The notes under the pieces: model-generated
Told to the model about the DNA's origin: nothing
Database searches by the model: none
What the model saw: only the letters and a program-made list of their open reading frames with translations
Program-made: the position numbers and the translations under genes
Assembly: GCA_903813345.2 (NCBI GenBank)
Contig: CAIIXF020000269.1
Location: 1-64,000, forward strand
DNA from: Owenia fusiformis
Lineage: Eukaryota > Annelida > Polychaeta > Sabellida > Oweniidae
Direction: 5' to 3'
Length of the DNA stretch: 64,000 nt
Shown here: positions 51,201 to 64,000 of the stretch, one piece after another
Layout: each line of letters opens with the position of its first letter
Position numbering within the stretch: position 1 is the first letter of the stretch

Positions 51201-54200
51201 ACAGAGTGGTGATGTCTCGTGTCATCTCGGGATGACACGTCGCCGGACGAGACACTCTTAGGATGAGATCCTCCTCGGATGAGCGGTACGAAATAAATTT
51301 TTCTTTCTAAAATTGAAATTAATGGTATAAAATGATGTTATAGTTCAAGTTGAACAGAGTGGTGATGTCTCGTGTCATCTCGGGATGACACGTCGCCGGA
51401 CGAGACACTCTTAGGATGAGATCCTCCTCGGATGAGCGGTACGAAATAAATTTTTCTTTCTAAAATTGAAATTAATGGTATAAAATGATGTTATAGTTCA
51501 AGTTGAACAGAGTGGTGATGTCTCGTGTCATCTCGGGATGACACGTCGCCGGACGAGACACTCTTAGGATGAGATCCTCCTCGGATGAGCGGTACGAAAT
51601 AAATTTTTCTTTCTAAAATTGAAATTAATGGTATAAAATGATGTTATAGTTCAAGTTGAACAGAGTGGTGATGTCTCGTGTCATCTCGGGATGACACGTC
51701 GCCGGACGAGACACTCTTAGGATGAGATCCTCCTCGGATGAGCGGTACGAAATAAATTTTTCTTTCTAAAATTGAAATTAATGGTATAAAATGATGTTAT
51801 AGTTCAAGTTGAACAGAGTGGTGATGTCTCGTGTCATCTCGGGATGACACGTCGCCGGACGAGACACTCTTAGGATGAGATCCTCCTCGGATGAGCGGTA
51901 CGAAATAAATTTTTCTTTCTAAAATTGAAATTAATGGTATAAAATGATGTTATAGTTCAAGTTGAACAGAGTGGTGATGTCTCGTGTCATCTCGGGATGA
52001 CACGTCGCCGGACGAGACACTCTTAGGATGAGATCCTCCTCGGATGAGCGGTACGAAATAAATTTTTCTTTCTAAAATTGAAATTAATGGTATAAAATGA
52101 TGTTATAGTTCAAGTTGAACAGAGTGGTGATGTCTCGTGTCATCTCGGGATGACACGTCGCCGGACGAGACACTCTTAGGATGAGATCCTCCTCGGATGA
52201 GCGGTACGAAATAAATTTTTCTTTCTAAAATTGAAATTAATGGTATAAAATGATGTTATAGTTCAAGTTGAACAGAGTGGTGATGTCTCGTGTCATCTCG
52301 GGATGACACGTCGCCGGACGAGACACTCTTAGGATGAGATCCTCCTCGGATGAGCGGTACGAAATAAATTTTTCTTTCTAAAATTGAAATTAATGGTATA
52401 AAATGATGTTATAGTTCAAGTTGAACAGAGTGGTGATGTCTCGTGTCATCTCGGGATGACACGTCGCCGGACGAGACACTCTTAGGATGAGATCCTCCTC
52501 GGATGAGCGGTACGAAATAAATTTTTCTTTCTAAAATTGAAATTAATGGTATAAAATGATGTTATAGTTCAAGTTGAACAGAGTGGTGATGTCTCGTGTC
52601 ATCTCGGGATGACACGTCGCCGGACGAGACACTCTTAGGATGAGATCCTCCTCGGATGAGCGGTACGAAATAAATTTTTCTTTCTAAAATTGAAATTAAT
52701 GGTATAAAATGATGTTATAGTTCAAGTTGAACAGAGTGGTGATGTCTCGTGTCATCTCGGGATGACACGTCGCCGGACGAGACACTCTTAGGATGAGATC
52801 CTCCTCGGATGAGCGGTACGAAATAAATTTTTCTTTCTAAAATTGAAATTAATGGTATAAAATGATGTTATAGTTCAAGTTGAACAGAGTGGTGATGTCT
52901 CGTGTCATCTCGGGATGACACGTCGCCGGACGAGACACTCTTAGGATGAGATCCTCCTCGGATGAGCGGTACGAAATAAATTTTTCTTTCTAAAATTGAA
53001 ATTAATGGTATAAAATGATGTTATAGTTCAAGTTGAACAGAGTGGTGATGTCTCGTGTCATCTCGGGATGACACGTCGCCGGACGAGACACTCTTAGGAT
53101 GAGATCCTCCTCGGATGAGCGGTACGAAATAAATTTTTCTTTCTAAAATTGAAATTAATGGTATAAAATGATGTTATAGTTCAAGTTGAACAGAGTGGTG
53201 ATGTCTCGTGTCATCTCGGGATGACACGTCGCCGGACGAGACACTCTTAGGATGAGATCCTCCTCGGATGAGCGGTACGAAATAAATTTTTCTTTCTAAA
53301 ATTGAAATTAATGGTATAAAATGATGTTATAGTTCAAGTTGAACAGAGTGGTGATGTCTCGTGTCATCTCGGGATGACACGTCGCCGGACGAGACACTCT
53401 TAGGATGAGATCCTCCTCGGATGAGCGGTACGAAATAAATTTTTCTTTCTAAAATTGAAATTAATGGTATAAAATGATGTTATAGTTCAAGTTGAACAGA
53501 GTGGTGATGTCTCGTGTCATCTCGGGATGACACGTCGCCGGACGAGACACTCTTAGGATGAGATCCTCCTCGGATGAGCGGTACGAAATAAATTTTTCTT
53601 TCTAAAATTGAAATTAATGGTATAAAATGATGTTATAGTTCAAGTTGAACAGAGTGGTGATGTCTCGTGTCATCTCGGGATGACACGTCGCCGGACGAGA
53701 CACTCTTAGGATGAGATCCTCCTCGGATGAGCGGTACGAAATAAATTTTTCTTTCTAAAATTGAAATTAATGGTATAAAATGATGTTATAGTTCAAGTTG
53801 AACAGAGTGGTGATGTCTCGTGTCATCTCGGGATGACACGTCGCCGGACGAGACACTCTTAGGATGAGATCCTCCTCGGATGAGCGGTACGAAATAAATT
53901 TTTCTTTCTAAAATTGAAATTAATGGTATAAAATGATGTTATAGTTCAAGTTGAACAGAGTGGTGATGTCTCGTGTCATCTCGGGATGACACGTCGCCGG
54001 ACGAGACACTCTTAGGATGAGATCCTCCTCGGATGAGCGGTACGAAATAAATTTTTCTTTCTAAAATTGAAATTAATGGTATAAAATGATGTTATAGTTC
54101 AAGTTGAACAGAGTGGTGATGTCTCGTGTCATCTCGGGATGACACGTCGCCGGACGAGACACTCTTAGGATGAGATCCTCCTCGGATGAGCGGTACGAAA

Positions 54201-57200
54201 TAAATTTTTCTTTCTAAAATTGAAATTAATGGTATAAAATGATGTTATAGTTCAAGTTGAACAGAGTGGTGATGTCTCGTGTCATCTCGGGATGACACGT
54301 CGCCGGACGAGACACTCTTAGGATGAGATCCTCCTCGGATGAGCGGTACGAAATAAATTTTTCTTTCTAAAATTGAAATTAATGGTATAAAATGATGTTA
54401 TAGTTCAAGTTGAACAGAGTGGTGATGTCTCGTGTCATCTCGGGATGACACGTCGCCGGACGAGACACTCTTAGGATGAGATCCTCCTCGGATGAGCGGT
54501 ACGAAATAAATTTTTCTTTCTAAAATTGAAATTAATGGTATAAAATGATGTTATAGTTCAAGTTGAACAGAGTGGTGATGTCTCGTGTCATCTCGGGATG
54601 ACACGTCGCCGGACGAGACACTCTTAGGATGAGATCCTCCTCGGATGAGCGGTACGAAATAAATTTTTCTTTCTAAAATTGAAATTAATGGTATAAAATG
54701 ATGTTATAGTTCAAGTTGAACAGAGTGGTGATGTCTCGTGTCATCTCGGGATGACACGTCGCCGGACGAGACACTCTTAGGATGAGATCCTCCTCGGATG
54801 AGCGGTACGAAATAAATTTTTCTTTCTAAAATTGAAATTAATGGTATAAAATGATGTTATAGTTCAAGTTGAACAGAGTGGTGATGTCTCGTGTCATCTC
54901 GGGATGACACGTCGCCGGACGAGACACTCTTAGGATGAGATCCTCCTCGGATGAGCGGTACGAAATAAATTTTTCTTTCTAAAATTGAAATTAATGGTAT
55001 AAAATGATGTTATAGTTCAAGTTGAACAGAGTGGTGATGTCTCGTGTCATCTCGGGATGACACGTCGCCGGACGAGACACTCTTAGGATGAGATCCTCCT
55101 CGGATGAGCGGTACGAAATAAATTTTTCTTTCTAAAATTGAAATTAATGGTATAAAATGATGTTATAGTTCAAGTTGAACAGAGTGGTGATGTCTCGTGT
55201 CATCTCGGGATGACACGTCGCCGGACGAGACACTCTTAGGATGAGATCCTCCTCGGATGAGCGGTACGAAATAAATTTTTCTTTCTAAAATTGAAATTAA
55301 TGGTATAAAATGATGTTATAGTTCAAGTTGAACAGAGTGGTGATGTCTCGTGTCATCTCGGGATGACACGTCGCCGGACGAGACACTCTTAGGATGAGAT
55401 CCTCCTCGGATGAGCGGTACGAAATAAATTTTTCTTTCTAAAATTGAAATTAATGGTATAAAATGATGTTATAGTTCAAGTTGAACAGAGTGGTGATGTC
55501 TCGTGTCATCTCGGGATGACACGTCGCCGGACGAGACACTCTTAGGATGAGATCCTCCTCGGATGAGCGGTACGAAATAAATTTTTCTTTCTAAAATTGA
55601 AATTAATGGTATAAAATGATGTTATAGTTCAAGTTGAACAGAGTGGTGATGTCTCGTGTCATCTCGGGATGACACGTCGCCGGACGAGACACTCTTAGGA
55701 TGAGATCCTCCTCGGATGAGCGGTACGAAATAAATTTTTCTTTCTAAAATTGAAATTAATGGTATAAAATGATGTTATAGTTCAAGTTGAACAGAGTGGT
55801 GATGTCTCGTGTCATCTCGGGATGACACGTCGCCGGACGAGACACTCTTAGGATGAGATCCTCCTCGGATGAGCGGTACGAAATAAATTTTTCTTTCTAA
55901 AATTGAAATTAATGGTATAAAATGATGTTATAGTTCAAGTTGAACAGAGTGGTGATGTCTCGTGTCATCTCGGGATGACACGTCGCCGGACGAGACACTC
56001 TTAGGATGAGATCCTCCTCGGATGAGCGGTACGAAATAAATTTTTCTTTCTAAAATTGAAATTAATGGTATAAAATGATGTTATAGTTCAAGTTGAACAG
56101 AGTGGTGATGTCTCGTGTCATCTCGGGATGACACGTCGCCGGACGAGACACTCTTAGGATGAGATCCTCCTCGGATGAGCGGTACGAAATAAATTTTTCT
56201 TTCTAAAATTGAAATTAATGGTATAAAATGATGTTATAGTTCAAGTTGAACAGAGTGGTGATGTCTCGTGTCATCTCGGGATGACACGTCGCCGGACGAG
56301 ACACTCTTAGGATGAGATCCTCCTCGGATGAGCGGTACGAAATAAATTTTTCTTTCTAAAATTGAAATTAATGGTATAAAATGATGTTATAGTTCAAGTT
56401 GAACAGAGTGGTGATGTCTCGTGTCATCTCGGGATGACACGTCGCCGGACGAGACACTCTTAGGATGAGATCCTCCTCGGATGAGCGGTACGAAATAAAT
56501 TTTTCTTTCTAAAATTGAAATTAATGGTATAAAATGATGTTATAGTTCAAGTTGAACAGAGTGGTGATGTCTCGTGTCATCTCGGGATGACACGTCGCCG
56601 GACGAGACACTCTTAGGATGAGATCCTCCTCGGATGAGCGGTACGAAATAAATTTTTCTTTCTAAAATTGAAATTAATGGTATAAAATGATGTTATAGTT
56701 CAAGTTGAACAGAGTGGTGATGTCTCGTGTCATCTCGGGATGACACGTCGCCGGACGAGACACTCTTAGGATGAGATCCTCCTCGGATGAGCGGTACGAA
56801 ATAAATTTTTCTTTCTAAAATTGAAATTAATGGTATAAAATGATGTTATAGTTCAAGTTGAACAGAGTGGTGATGTCTCGTGTCATCTCGGGATGACACG
56901 TCGCCGGACGAGACACTCTTAGGATGAGATCCTCCTCGGATGAGCGGTACGAAATAAATTTTTCTTTCTAAAATTGAAATTAATGGTATAAAATGATGTT
57001 ATAGTTCAAGTTGAACAGAGTGGTGATGTCTCGTGTCATCTCGGGATGACACGTCGCCGGACGAGACACTCTTAGGATGAGATCCTCCTCGGATGAGCGG
57101 TACGAAATAAATTTTTCTTTCTAAAATTGAAATTAATGGTATAAAATGATGTTATAGTTCAAGTTGAACAGAGTGGTGATGTCTCGTGTCATCTCGGGAT

Positions 57201-60200
57201 GACACGTCGCCGGACGAGACACTCTTAGGATGAGATCCTCCTCGGATGAGCGGTACGAAATAAATTTTTCTTTCTAAAATTGAAATTAATGGTATAAAAT
57301 GATGTTATAGTTCAAGTTGAACAGAGTGGTGATGTCTCGTGTCATCTCGGGATGACACGTCGCCGGACGAGACACTCTTAGGATGAGATCCTCCTCGGAT
57401 GAGCGGTACGAAATAAATTTTTCTTTCTAAAATTGAAATTAATGGTATAAAATGATGTTATAGTTCAAGTTGAACAGAGTGGTGATGTCTCGTGTCATCT
57501 CGGGATGACACGTCGCCGGACGAGACACTCTTAGGATGAGATCCTCCTCGGATGAGCGGTACGAAATAAATTTTTCTTTCTAAAATTGAAATTAATGGTA
57601 TAAAATGATGTTATAGTTCAAGTTGAACAGAGTGGTGATGTCTCGTGTCATCTCGGGATGACACGTCGCCGGACGAGACACTCTTAGGATGAGATCCTCC
57701 TCGGATGAGCGGTACGAAATAAATTTTTCTTTCTAAAATTGAAATTAATGGTATAAAATGATGTTATAGTTCAAGTTGAACAGAGTGGTGATGTCTCGTG
57801 TCATCTCGGGATGACACGTCGCCGGACGAGACACTCTTAGGATGAGATCCTCCTCGGATGAGCGGTACGAAATAAATTTTTCTTTCTAAAATTGAAATTA
57901 ATGGTATAAAATGATGTTATAGTTCAAGTTGAACAGAGTGGTGATGTCTCGTGTCATCTCGGGATGACACGTCGCCGGACGAGACACTCTTAGGATGAGA
58001 TCCTCCTCGGATGAGCGGTACGAAATAAATTTTTCTTTCTAAAATTGAAATTAATGGTATAAAATGATGTTATAGTTCAAGTTGAACAGAGTGGTGATGT
58101 CTCGTGTCATCTCGGGATGACACGTCGCCGGACGAGACACTCTTAGGATGAGATCCTCCTCGGATGAGCGGTACGAAATAAATTTTTCTTTCTAAAATTG
58201 AAATTAATGGTATAAAATGATGTTATAGTTCAAGTTGAACAGAGTGGTGATGTCTCGTGTCATCTCGGGATGACACGTCGCCGGACGAGACACTCTTAGG
58301 ATGAGATCCTCCTCGGATGAGCGGTACGAAATAAATTTTTCTTTCTAAAATTGAAATTAATGGTATAAAATGATGTTATAGTTCAAGTTGAACAGAGTGG
58401 TGATGTCTCGTGTCATCTCGGGATGACACGTCGCCGGACGAGACACTCTTAGGATGAGATCCTCCTCGGATGAGCGGTACGAAATAAATTTTTCTTTCTA
58501 AAATTGAAATTAATGGTATAAAATGATGTTATAGTTCAAGTTGAACAGAGTGGTGATGTCTCGTGTCATCTCGGGATGACACGTCGCCGGACGAGACACT
58601 CTTAGGATGAGATCCTCCTCGGATGAGCGGTACGAAATAAATTTTTCTTTCTAAAATTGAAATTAATGGTATAAAATGATGTTATAGTTCAAGTTGAACA
58701 GAGTGGTGATGTCTCGTGTCATCTCGGGATGACACGTCGCCGGACGAGACACTCTTAGGATGAGATCCTCCTCGGATGAGCGGTACGAAATAAATTTTTC
58801 TTTCTAAAATTGAAATTAATGGTATAAAATGATGTTATAGTTCAAGTTGAACAGAGTGGTGATGTCTCGTGTCATCTCGGGATGACACGTCGCCGGACGA
58901 GACACTCTTAGGATGAGATCCTCCTCGGATGAGCGGTACGAAATAAATTTTTCTTTCTAAAATTGAAATTAATGGTATAAAATGATGTTATAGTTCAAGT
59001 TGAACAGAGTGGTGATGTCTCGTGTCATCTCGGGATGACACGTCGCCGGACGAGACACTCTTAGGATGAGATCCTCCTCGGATGAGCGGTACGAAATAAA
59101 TTTTTCTTTCTAAAATTGAAATTAATGGTATAAAATGATGTTATAGTTCAAGTTGAACAGAGTGGTGATGTCTCGTGTCATCTCGGGATGACACGTCGCC
59201 GGACGAGACACTCTTAGGATGAGATCCTCCTCGGATGAGCGGTACGAAATAAATTTTTCTTTCTAAAATTGAAATTAATGGTATAAAATGATGTTATAGT
59301 TCAAGTTGAACAGAGTGGTGATGTCTCGTGTCATCTCGGGATGACACGTCGCCGGACGAGACACTCTTAGGATGAGATCCTCCTCGGATGAGCGGTACGA
59401 AATAAATTTTTCTTTCTAAAATTGAAATTAATGGTATAAAATGATGTTATAGTTCAAGTTGAACAGAGTGGTGATGTCTCGTGTCATCTCGGGATGACAC
59501 GTCGCCGGACGAGACACTCTTAGGATGAGATCCTCCTCGGATGAGCGGTACGAAATAAATTTTTCTTTCTAAAATTGAAATTAATGGTATAAAATGATGT
59601 TATAGTTCAAGTTGAACAGAGTGGTGATGTCTCGTGTCATCTCGGGATGACACGTCGCCGGACGAGACACTCTTAGGATGAGATCCTCCTCGGATGAGCG
59701 GTACGAAATAAATTTTTCTTTCTAAAATTGAAATTAATGGTATAAAATGATGTTATAGTTCAAGTTGAACAGAGTGGTGATGTCTCGTGTCATCTCGGGA
59801 TGACACGTCGCCGGACGAGACACTCTTAGGATGAGATCCTCCTCGGATGAGCGGTACGAAATAAATTTTTCTTTCTAAAATTGAAATTAATGGTATAAAA
59901 TGATGTTATAGTTCAAGTTGAACAGAGTGGTGATGTCTCGTGTCATCTCGGGATGACACGTCGCCGGACGAGACACTCTTAGGATGAGATCCTCCTCGGA
60001 TGAGCGGTACGAAATAAATTTTTCTTTCTAAAATTGAAATTAATGGTATAAAATGATGTTATAGTTCAAGTTGAACAGAGTGGTGATGTCTCGTGTCATC
60101 TCGGGATGACACGTCGCCGGACGAGACACTCTTAGGATGAGATCCTCCTCGGATGAGCGGTACGAAATAAATTTTTCTTTCTAAAATTGAAATTAATGGT

Positions 60201-63200
60201 ATAAAATGATGTTATAGTTCAAGTTGAACAGAGTGGTGATGTCTCGTGTCATCTCGGGATGACACGTCGCCGGACGAGACACTCTTAGGATGAGATCCTC
60301 CTCGGATGAGCGGTACGAAATAAATTTTTCTTTCTAAAATTGAAATTAATGGTATAAAATGATGTTATAGTTCAAGTTGAACAGAGTGGTGATGTCTCGT
60401 GTCATCTCGGGATGACACGTCGCCGGACGAGACACTCTTAGGATGAGATCCTCCTCGGATGAGCGGTACGAAATAAATTTTTCTTTCTAAAATTGAAATT
60501 AATGGTATAAAATGATGTTATAGTTCAAGTTGAACAGAGTGGTGATGTCTCGTGTCATCTCGGGATGACACGTCGCCGGACGAGACACTCTTAGGATGAG
60601 ATCCTCCTCGGATGAGCGGTACGAAATAAATTTTTCTTTCTAAAATTGAAATTAATGGTATAAAATGATGTTATAGTTCAAGTTGAACAGAGTGGTGATG
60701 TCTCGTGTCATCTCGGGATGACACGTCGCCGGACGAGACACTCTTAGGATGAGATCCTCCTCGGATGAGCGGTACGAAATAAATTTTTCTTTCTAAAATT
60801 GAAATTAATGGTATAAAATGATGTTATAGTTCAAGTTGAACAGAGTGGTGATGTCTCGTGTCATCTCGGGATGACACGTCGCCGGACGAGACACTCTTAG
60901 GATGAGATCCTCCTCGGATGAGCGGTACGAAATAAATTTTTCTTTCTAAAATTGAAATTAATGGTATAAAATGATGTTATAGTTCAAGTTGAACAGAGTG
61001 GTGATGTCTCGTGTCATCTCGGGATGACACGTCGCCGGACGAGACACTCTTAGGATGAGATCCTCCTCGGATGAGCGGTACGAAATAAATTTTTCTTTCT
61101 AAAATTGAAATTAATGGTATAAAATGATGTTATAGTTCAAGTTGAACAGAGTGGTGATGTCTCGTGTCATCTCGGGATGACACGTCGCCGGACGAGACAC
61201 TCTTAGGATGAGATCCTCCTCGGATGAGCGGTACGAAATAAATTTTTCTTTCTAAAATTGAAATTAATGGTATAAAATGATGTTATAGTTCAAGTTGAAC
61301 AGAGTGGTGATGTCTCGTGTCATCTCGGGATGACACGTCGCCGGACGAGACACTCTTAGGATGAGATCCTCCTCGGATGAGCGGTACGAAATAAATTTTT
61401 CTTTCTAAAATTGAAATTAATGGTATAAAATGATGTTATAGTTCAAGTTGAACAGAGTGGTGATGTCTCGTGTCATCTCGGGATGACACGTCGCCGGACG
61501 AGACACTCTTAGGATGAGATCCTCCTCGGATGAGCGGTACGAAATAAATTTTTCTTTCTAAAATTGAAATTAATGGTATAAAATGATGTTATAGTTCAAG
61601 TTGAACAGAGTGGTGATGTCTCGTGTCATCTCGGGATGACACGTCGCCGGACGAGACACTCTTAGGATGAGATCCTCCTCGGATGAGCGGTACGAAATAA
61701 ATTTTTCTTTCTAAAATTGAAATTAATGGTATAAAATGATGTTATAGTTCAAGTTGAACAGAGTGGTGATGTCTCGTGTCATCTCGGGATGACACGTCGC
61801 CGGACGAGACACTCTTAGGATGAGATCCTCCTCGGATGAGCGGTACGAAATAAATTTTTCTTTCTAAAATTGAAATTAATGGTATAAAATGATGTTATAG
61901 TTCAAGTTGAACAGAGTGGTGATGTCTCGTGTCATCTCGGGATGACACGTCGCCGGACGAGACACTCTTAGGATGAGATCCTCCTCGGATGAGCGGTACG
62001 AAATAAATTTTTCTTTCTAAAATTGAAATTAATGGTATAAAATGATGTTATAGTTCAAGTTGAACAGAGTGGTGATGTCTCGTGTCATCTCGGGATGACA
62101 CGTCGCCGGACGAGACACTCTTAGGATGAGATCCTCCTCGGATGAGCGGTACGAAATAAATTTTTCTTTCTAAAATTGAAATTAATGGTATAAAATGATG
62201 TTATAGTTCAAGTTGAACAGAGTGGTGATGTCTCGTGTCATCTCGGGATGACACGTCGCCGGACGAGACACTCTTAGGATGAGATCCTCCTCGGATGAGC
62301 GGTACGAAATAAATTTTTCTTTCTAAAATTGAAATTAATGGTATAAAATGATGTTATAGTTCAAGTTGAACAGAGTGGTGATGTCTCGTGTCATCTCGGG
62401 ATGACACGTCGCCGGACGAGACACTCTTAGGATGAGATCCTCCTCGGATGAGCGGTACGAAATAAATTTTTCTTTCTAAAATTGAAATTAATGGTATAAA
62501 ATGATGTTATAGTTCAAGTTGAACAGAGTGGTGATGTCTCGTGTCATCTCGGGATGACACGTCGCCGGACGAGACACTCTTAGGATGAGATCCTCCTCGG
62601 ATGAGCGGTACGAAATAAATTTTTCTTTCTAAAATTGAAATTAATGGTATAAAATGATGTTATAGTTCAAGTTGAACAGAGTGGTGATGTCTCGTGTCAT
62701 CTCGGGATGACACGTCGCCGGACGAGACACTCTTAGGATGAGATCCTCCTCGGATGAGCGGTACGAAATAAATTTTTCTTTCTAAAATTGAAATTAATGG
62801 TATAAAATGATGTTATAGTTCAAGTTGAACAGAGTGGTGATGTCTCGTGTCATCTCGGGATGACACGTCGCCGGACGAGACACTCTTAGGATGAGATCCT
62901 CCTCGGATGAGCGGTACGAAATAAATTTTTCTTTCTAAAATTGAAATTAATGGTATAAAATGATGTTATAGTTCAAGTTGAACAGAGTGGTGATGTCTCG
63001 TGTCATCTCGGGATGACACGTCGCCGGACGAGACACTCTTAGGATGAGATCCTCCTCGGATGAGCGGTACGAAATAAATTTTTCTTTCTAAAATTGAAAT
63101 TAATGGTATAAAATGATGTTATAGTTCAAGTTGAACAGAGTGGTGATGTCTCGTGTCATCTCGGGATGACACGTCGCCGGACGAGACACTCTTAGGATGA

Positions 63201-63211
63201 GATCCTCCTCG
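18230..63211. repeat. Homogeneous core: 294 consecutive in-phase units
   Basis: The distance from the unit start at 18230 to the one at 63212 is 44,982 bases, exactly 294 x 153, so there is no net indel. Reading through the rows I saw no substitution either, although I cannot certify each of the 45,000 bases by eye. Such uniformity implies very recent amplification, very strong homogenisation, or assembly that filled the array with a consensus. I see no higher-order period, inserted element or inversion. Confidence 0.85.
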
Positions 63212-63363
63212 GATGAGCGGTACGAAATAAATTTTCTTTCTAAAATTGAAATTAATGGTATAAAATGATGTTATAGTTCAAGTTGAACAGAGTGGTGATG
63301 TCTCGTGTCATCTCGGGATGACACGTCGCCGGACGAGACACTCTTAGGATGAGATCCTCCTCG
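63212..63363. repeat. Variant unit (152 bp), one T lost
   Basis: The T5 run after aaataaa is T4 here (63232-63235). This is the same change as at 6631, 7853, 9077 and 9380, so this run is the least stable position of the unit, or the one most often mis-called. It marks the right end of the 294-unit perfect block. Confidence 0.9.
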
Positions 63364-64000
63364 GATGAGCGGTACGAAATAAATTTTTCTTTCTAAAATT
63401 GAAATTAATGGTATAAAATGATGTTATAGTTCAAGTTGAACAGAGTGGTGATGTCTCGTGTCATCTCGGGATGACACGTCGCCGGACGAGACACTCTTAG
63501 GATGAGATCCTCCTCGGATGAGCGGTACGAAATAAATTTTTCTTTCTAAAATTGAAATTAATGGTATAAAATGATGTTATAGTTCAAGTTGAACAGAGTG
63601 GTGATGTCTCGTGTCATCTCGGGATGACACGTCGCCGGACGAGACACTCTTAGGATGAGATCCTCCTCGGATGAGCGGTACGAAATAAATTTTTCTTTCT
63701 AAAATTGAAATTAATGGTATAAAATGATGTTATAGTTCAAGTTGAACAGAGTGGTGATGTCTCGTGTCATCTCGGGATGACACGTCGCCGGACGAGACAC
63801 TCTTAGGATGAGATCCTCCTCGGATGAGCGGTACGAAATAAATTTTTCTTTCTAAAATTGAAATTAATGGTATAAAATGATGTTATAGTTCAAGTTGAAC
63901 AGAGTGGTGATGTCTCGTGTCATCTCGGGATGACACGTCGCCGGACGAGACACTCTTAGGATGAGATCCTCCTCGGATGAGCGGTACGAAATAAATTTTT
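63364..64000. repeat. Four perfect units and a 25-bp partial unit at the window end
   Basis: Units start at 63364, 63517, 63670, 63823 and 63976. The last is cut by the end of the window after 25 bases. The array plainly continues, so its full length and right flank are unknown. Confidence 0.95.

Larger units (their letters stand above)
1503..64000. repeat. Satellite DNA array, 153-bp unit, at least 409 copies
   Basis: A head-to-tail array of one 153-bp unit fills 97.6% of the window and continues past its right end. Taking gatgagcggt as unit start, complete units run from 1511 to 63975, followed by 25 bases of the next. Of the 409 units, 398 are exactly 153 bp, two are 102 bp and nine carry small indels. 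All copies point the same way and I see no higher-order multimer, inserted transposon or inversion. The unit is 40.5% GC (25 C, 37 G), with an AT-rich part (unit 11-70) and a GC-rich part (unit 91-153 and 1-10). Every frame on both strands meets a stop in each unit, although 153 is a multiple of three. The size is close to one nucleosome (147 bp), as in many centromeric or heterochromatic satellites. Function is not shown by the sequence. I do not recognise the family. Confidence 0.98.

Noticed and set aside
1503-64000. A repeat-protein gene, since 153 is a multiple of three
   Set aside because: All six frames of the consensus unit contain at least one stop codon, so no frame runs through even two full units.
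1503-64000. CRISPR array
   Set aside because: There are no unique spacers. The entire 153-bp period is repeated without variable segments, and the flank is eukaryotic in character.
1503-64000. Unit as an ancient trimer of 51 bp, suggested by the 51-bp deletions
   Set aside because: The three 51-base thirds of the unit show no similarity to each other. The deletion length is set by the two gatg words.
1-64000. Telomeric repeats, rRNA, tRNA or transposon proteins
   Set aside because: No TTAGGG-type runs, no recognisable structural RNA, and no open frame long enough for a transposase or reverse transcriptase was seen.

Overview
The window comes from a eukaryotic genome, most likely an invertebrate animal. 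It holds no gene I can support. About 1.5 kb of non-repetitive flank is followed by about 62.5 kb of one tandem satellite DNA that runs off the right edge. The flank carries a G-tract element with a 'cccgtagccagg...G-run...ttc' layout. I remember similar sequence from cnidarian genomes such as sea anemones and corals. That is a memory, not a database match, so the taxonomic guess is weak. There is no bacterial-style gene density, no rRNA, tRNA or CRISPR, and no recognisable transposase or reverse transcriptase. Layout: 1-600 is AT-rich non-coding DNA with a short 9-10 bp minisatellite (129-204). 601-1074 has two small tandem duplications (45 bp x2 and 15 bp x2). 1075-1311 has four poly-G tracts of 10, 13, 15 and 19 G and a perfect 7-bp-arm inverted repeat. 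1312-1502 is plain flank. From 1503 to 64000 there is a head-to-tail array of a 153-bp unit. Counting unit starts by position gives 409 complete units plus 25 bases of the next. Of these, 398 are exactly 153 bp, two are 102 bp, and the other nine carry small indels (151, 152 or 154 bp). The sum of every indel I found (two 51-bp deletions and net -10 from small indels) accounts exactly for the array length. The unit has 40.5% GC and two halves. Unit positions 11-70 are AT-rich (about 18% GC), with a TATAAAA motif and a 13-bp palindrome. Unit positions 91-153 plus 1-10 are GC-rich (about 58% GC), with a nested hairpin-forming dyad and four GGAYGAS motifs spaced 15-16 bp apart. The unit has nine CpGs and shows no CpG depletion. 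Variation is very uneven. The outermost 14 units (1511-3652) look perfect. Both short units and all four substitutions lie in 3653-7220, most small indels lie in 6631-9383, and 294 consecutive units (18230-63211, 44,982 bp) are exactly in phase and look identical. This is a very young or strongly homogenised satellite, of the kind found at centromeres, in pericentromeric heterochromatin or at subtelomeres. Part of the uniformity or copy number could also be produced by assembly. Every reading frame is closed by stops within each unit, so the array is not coding. The only open frames over 70 codons in the window begin at TTG or GTG and are not credible eukaryotic genes. The points most worth checking are the homogeneous core, the hairpin and its matching 51-bp deletions, the 16-bp internal ancestry of the GC-rich half, and possible transcription.
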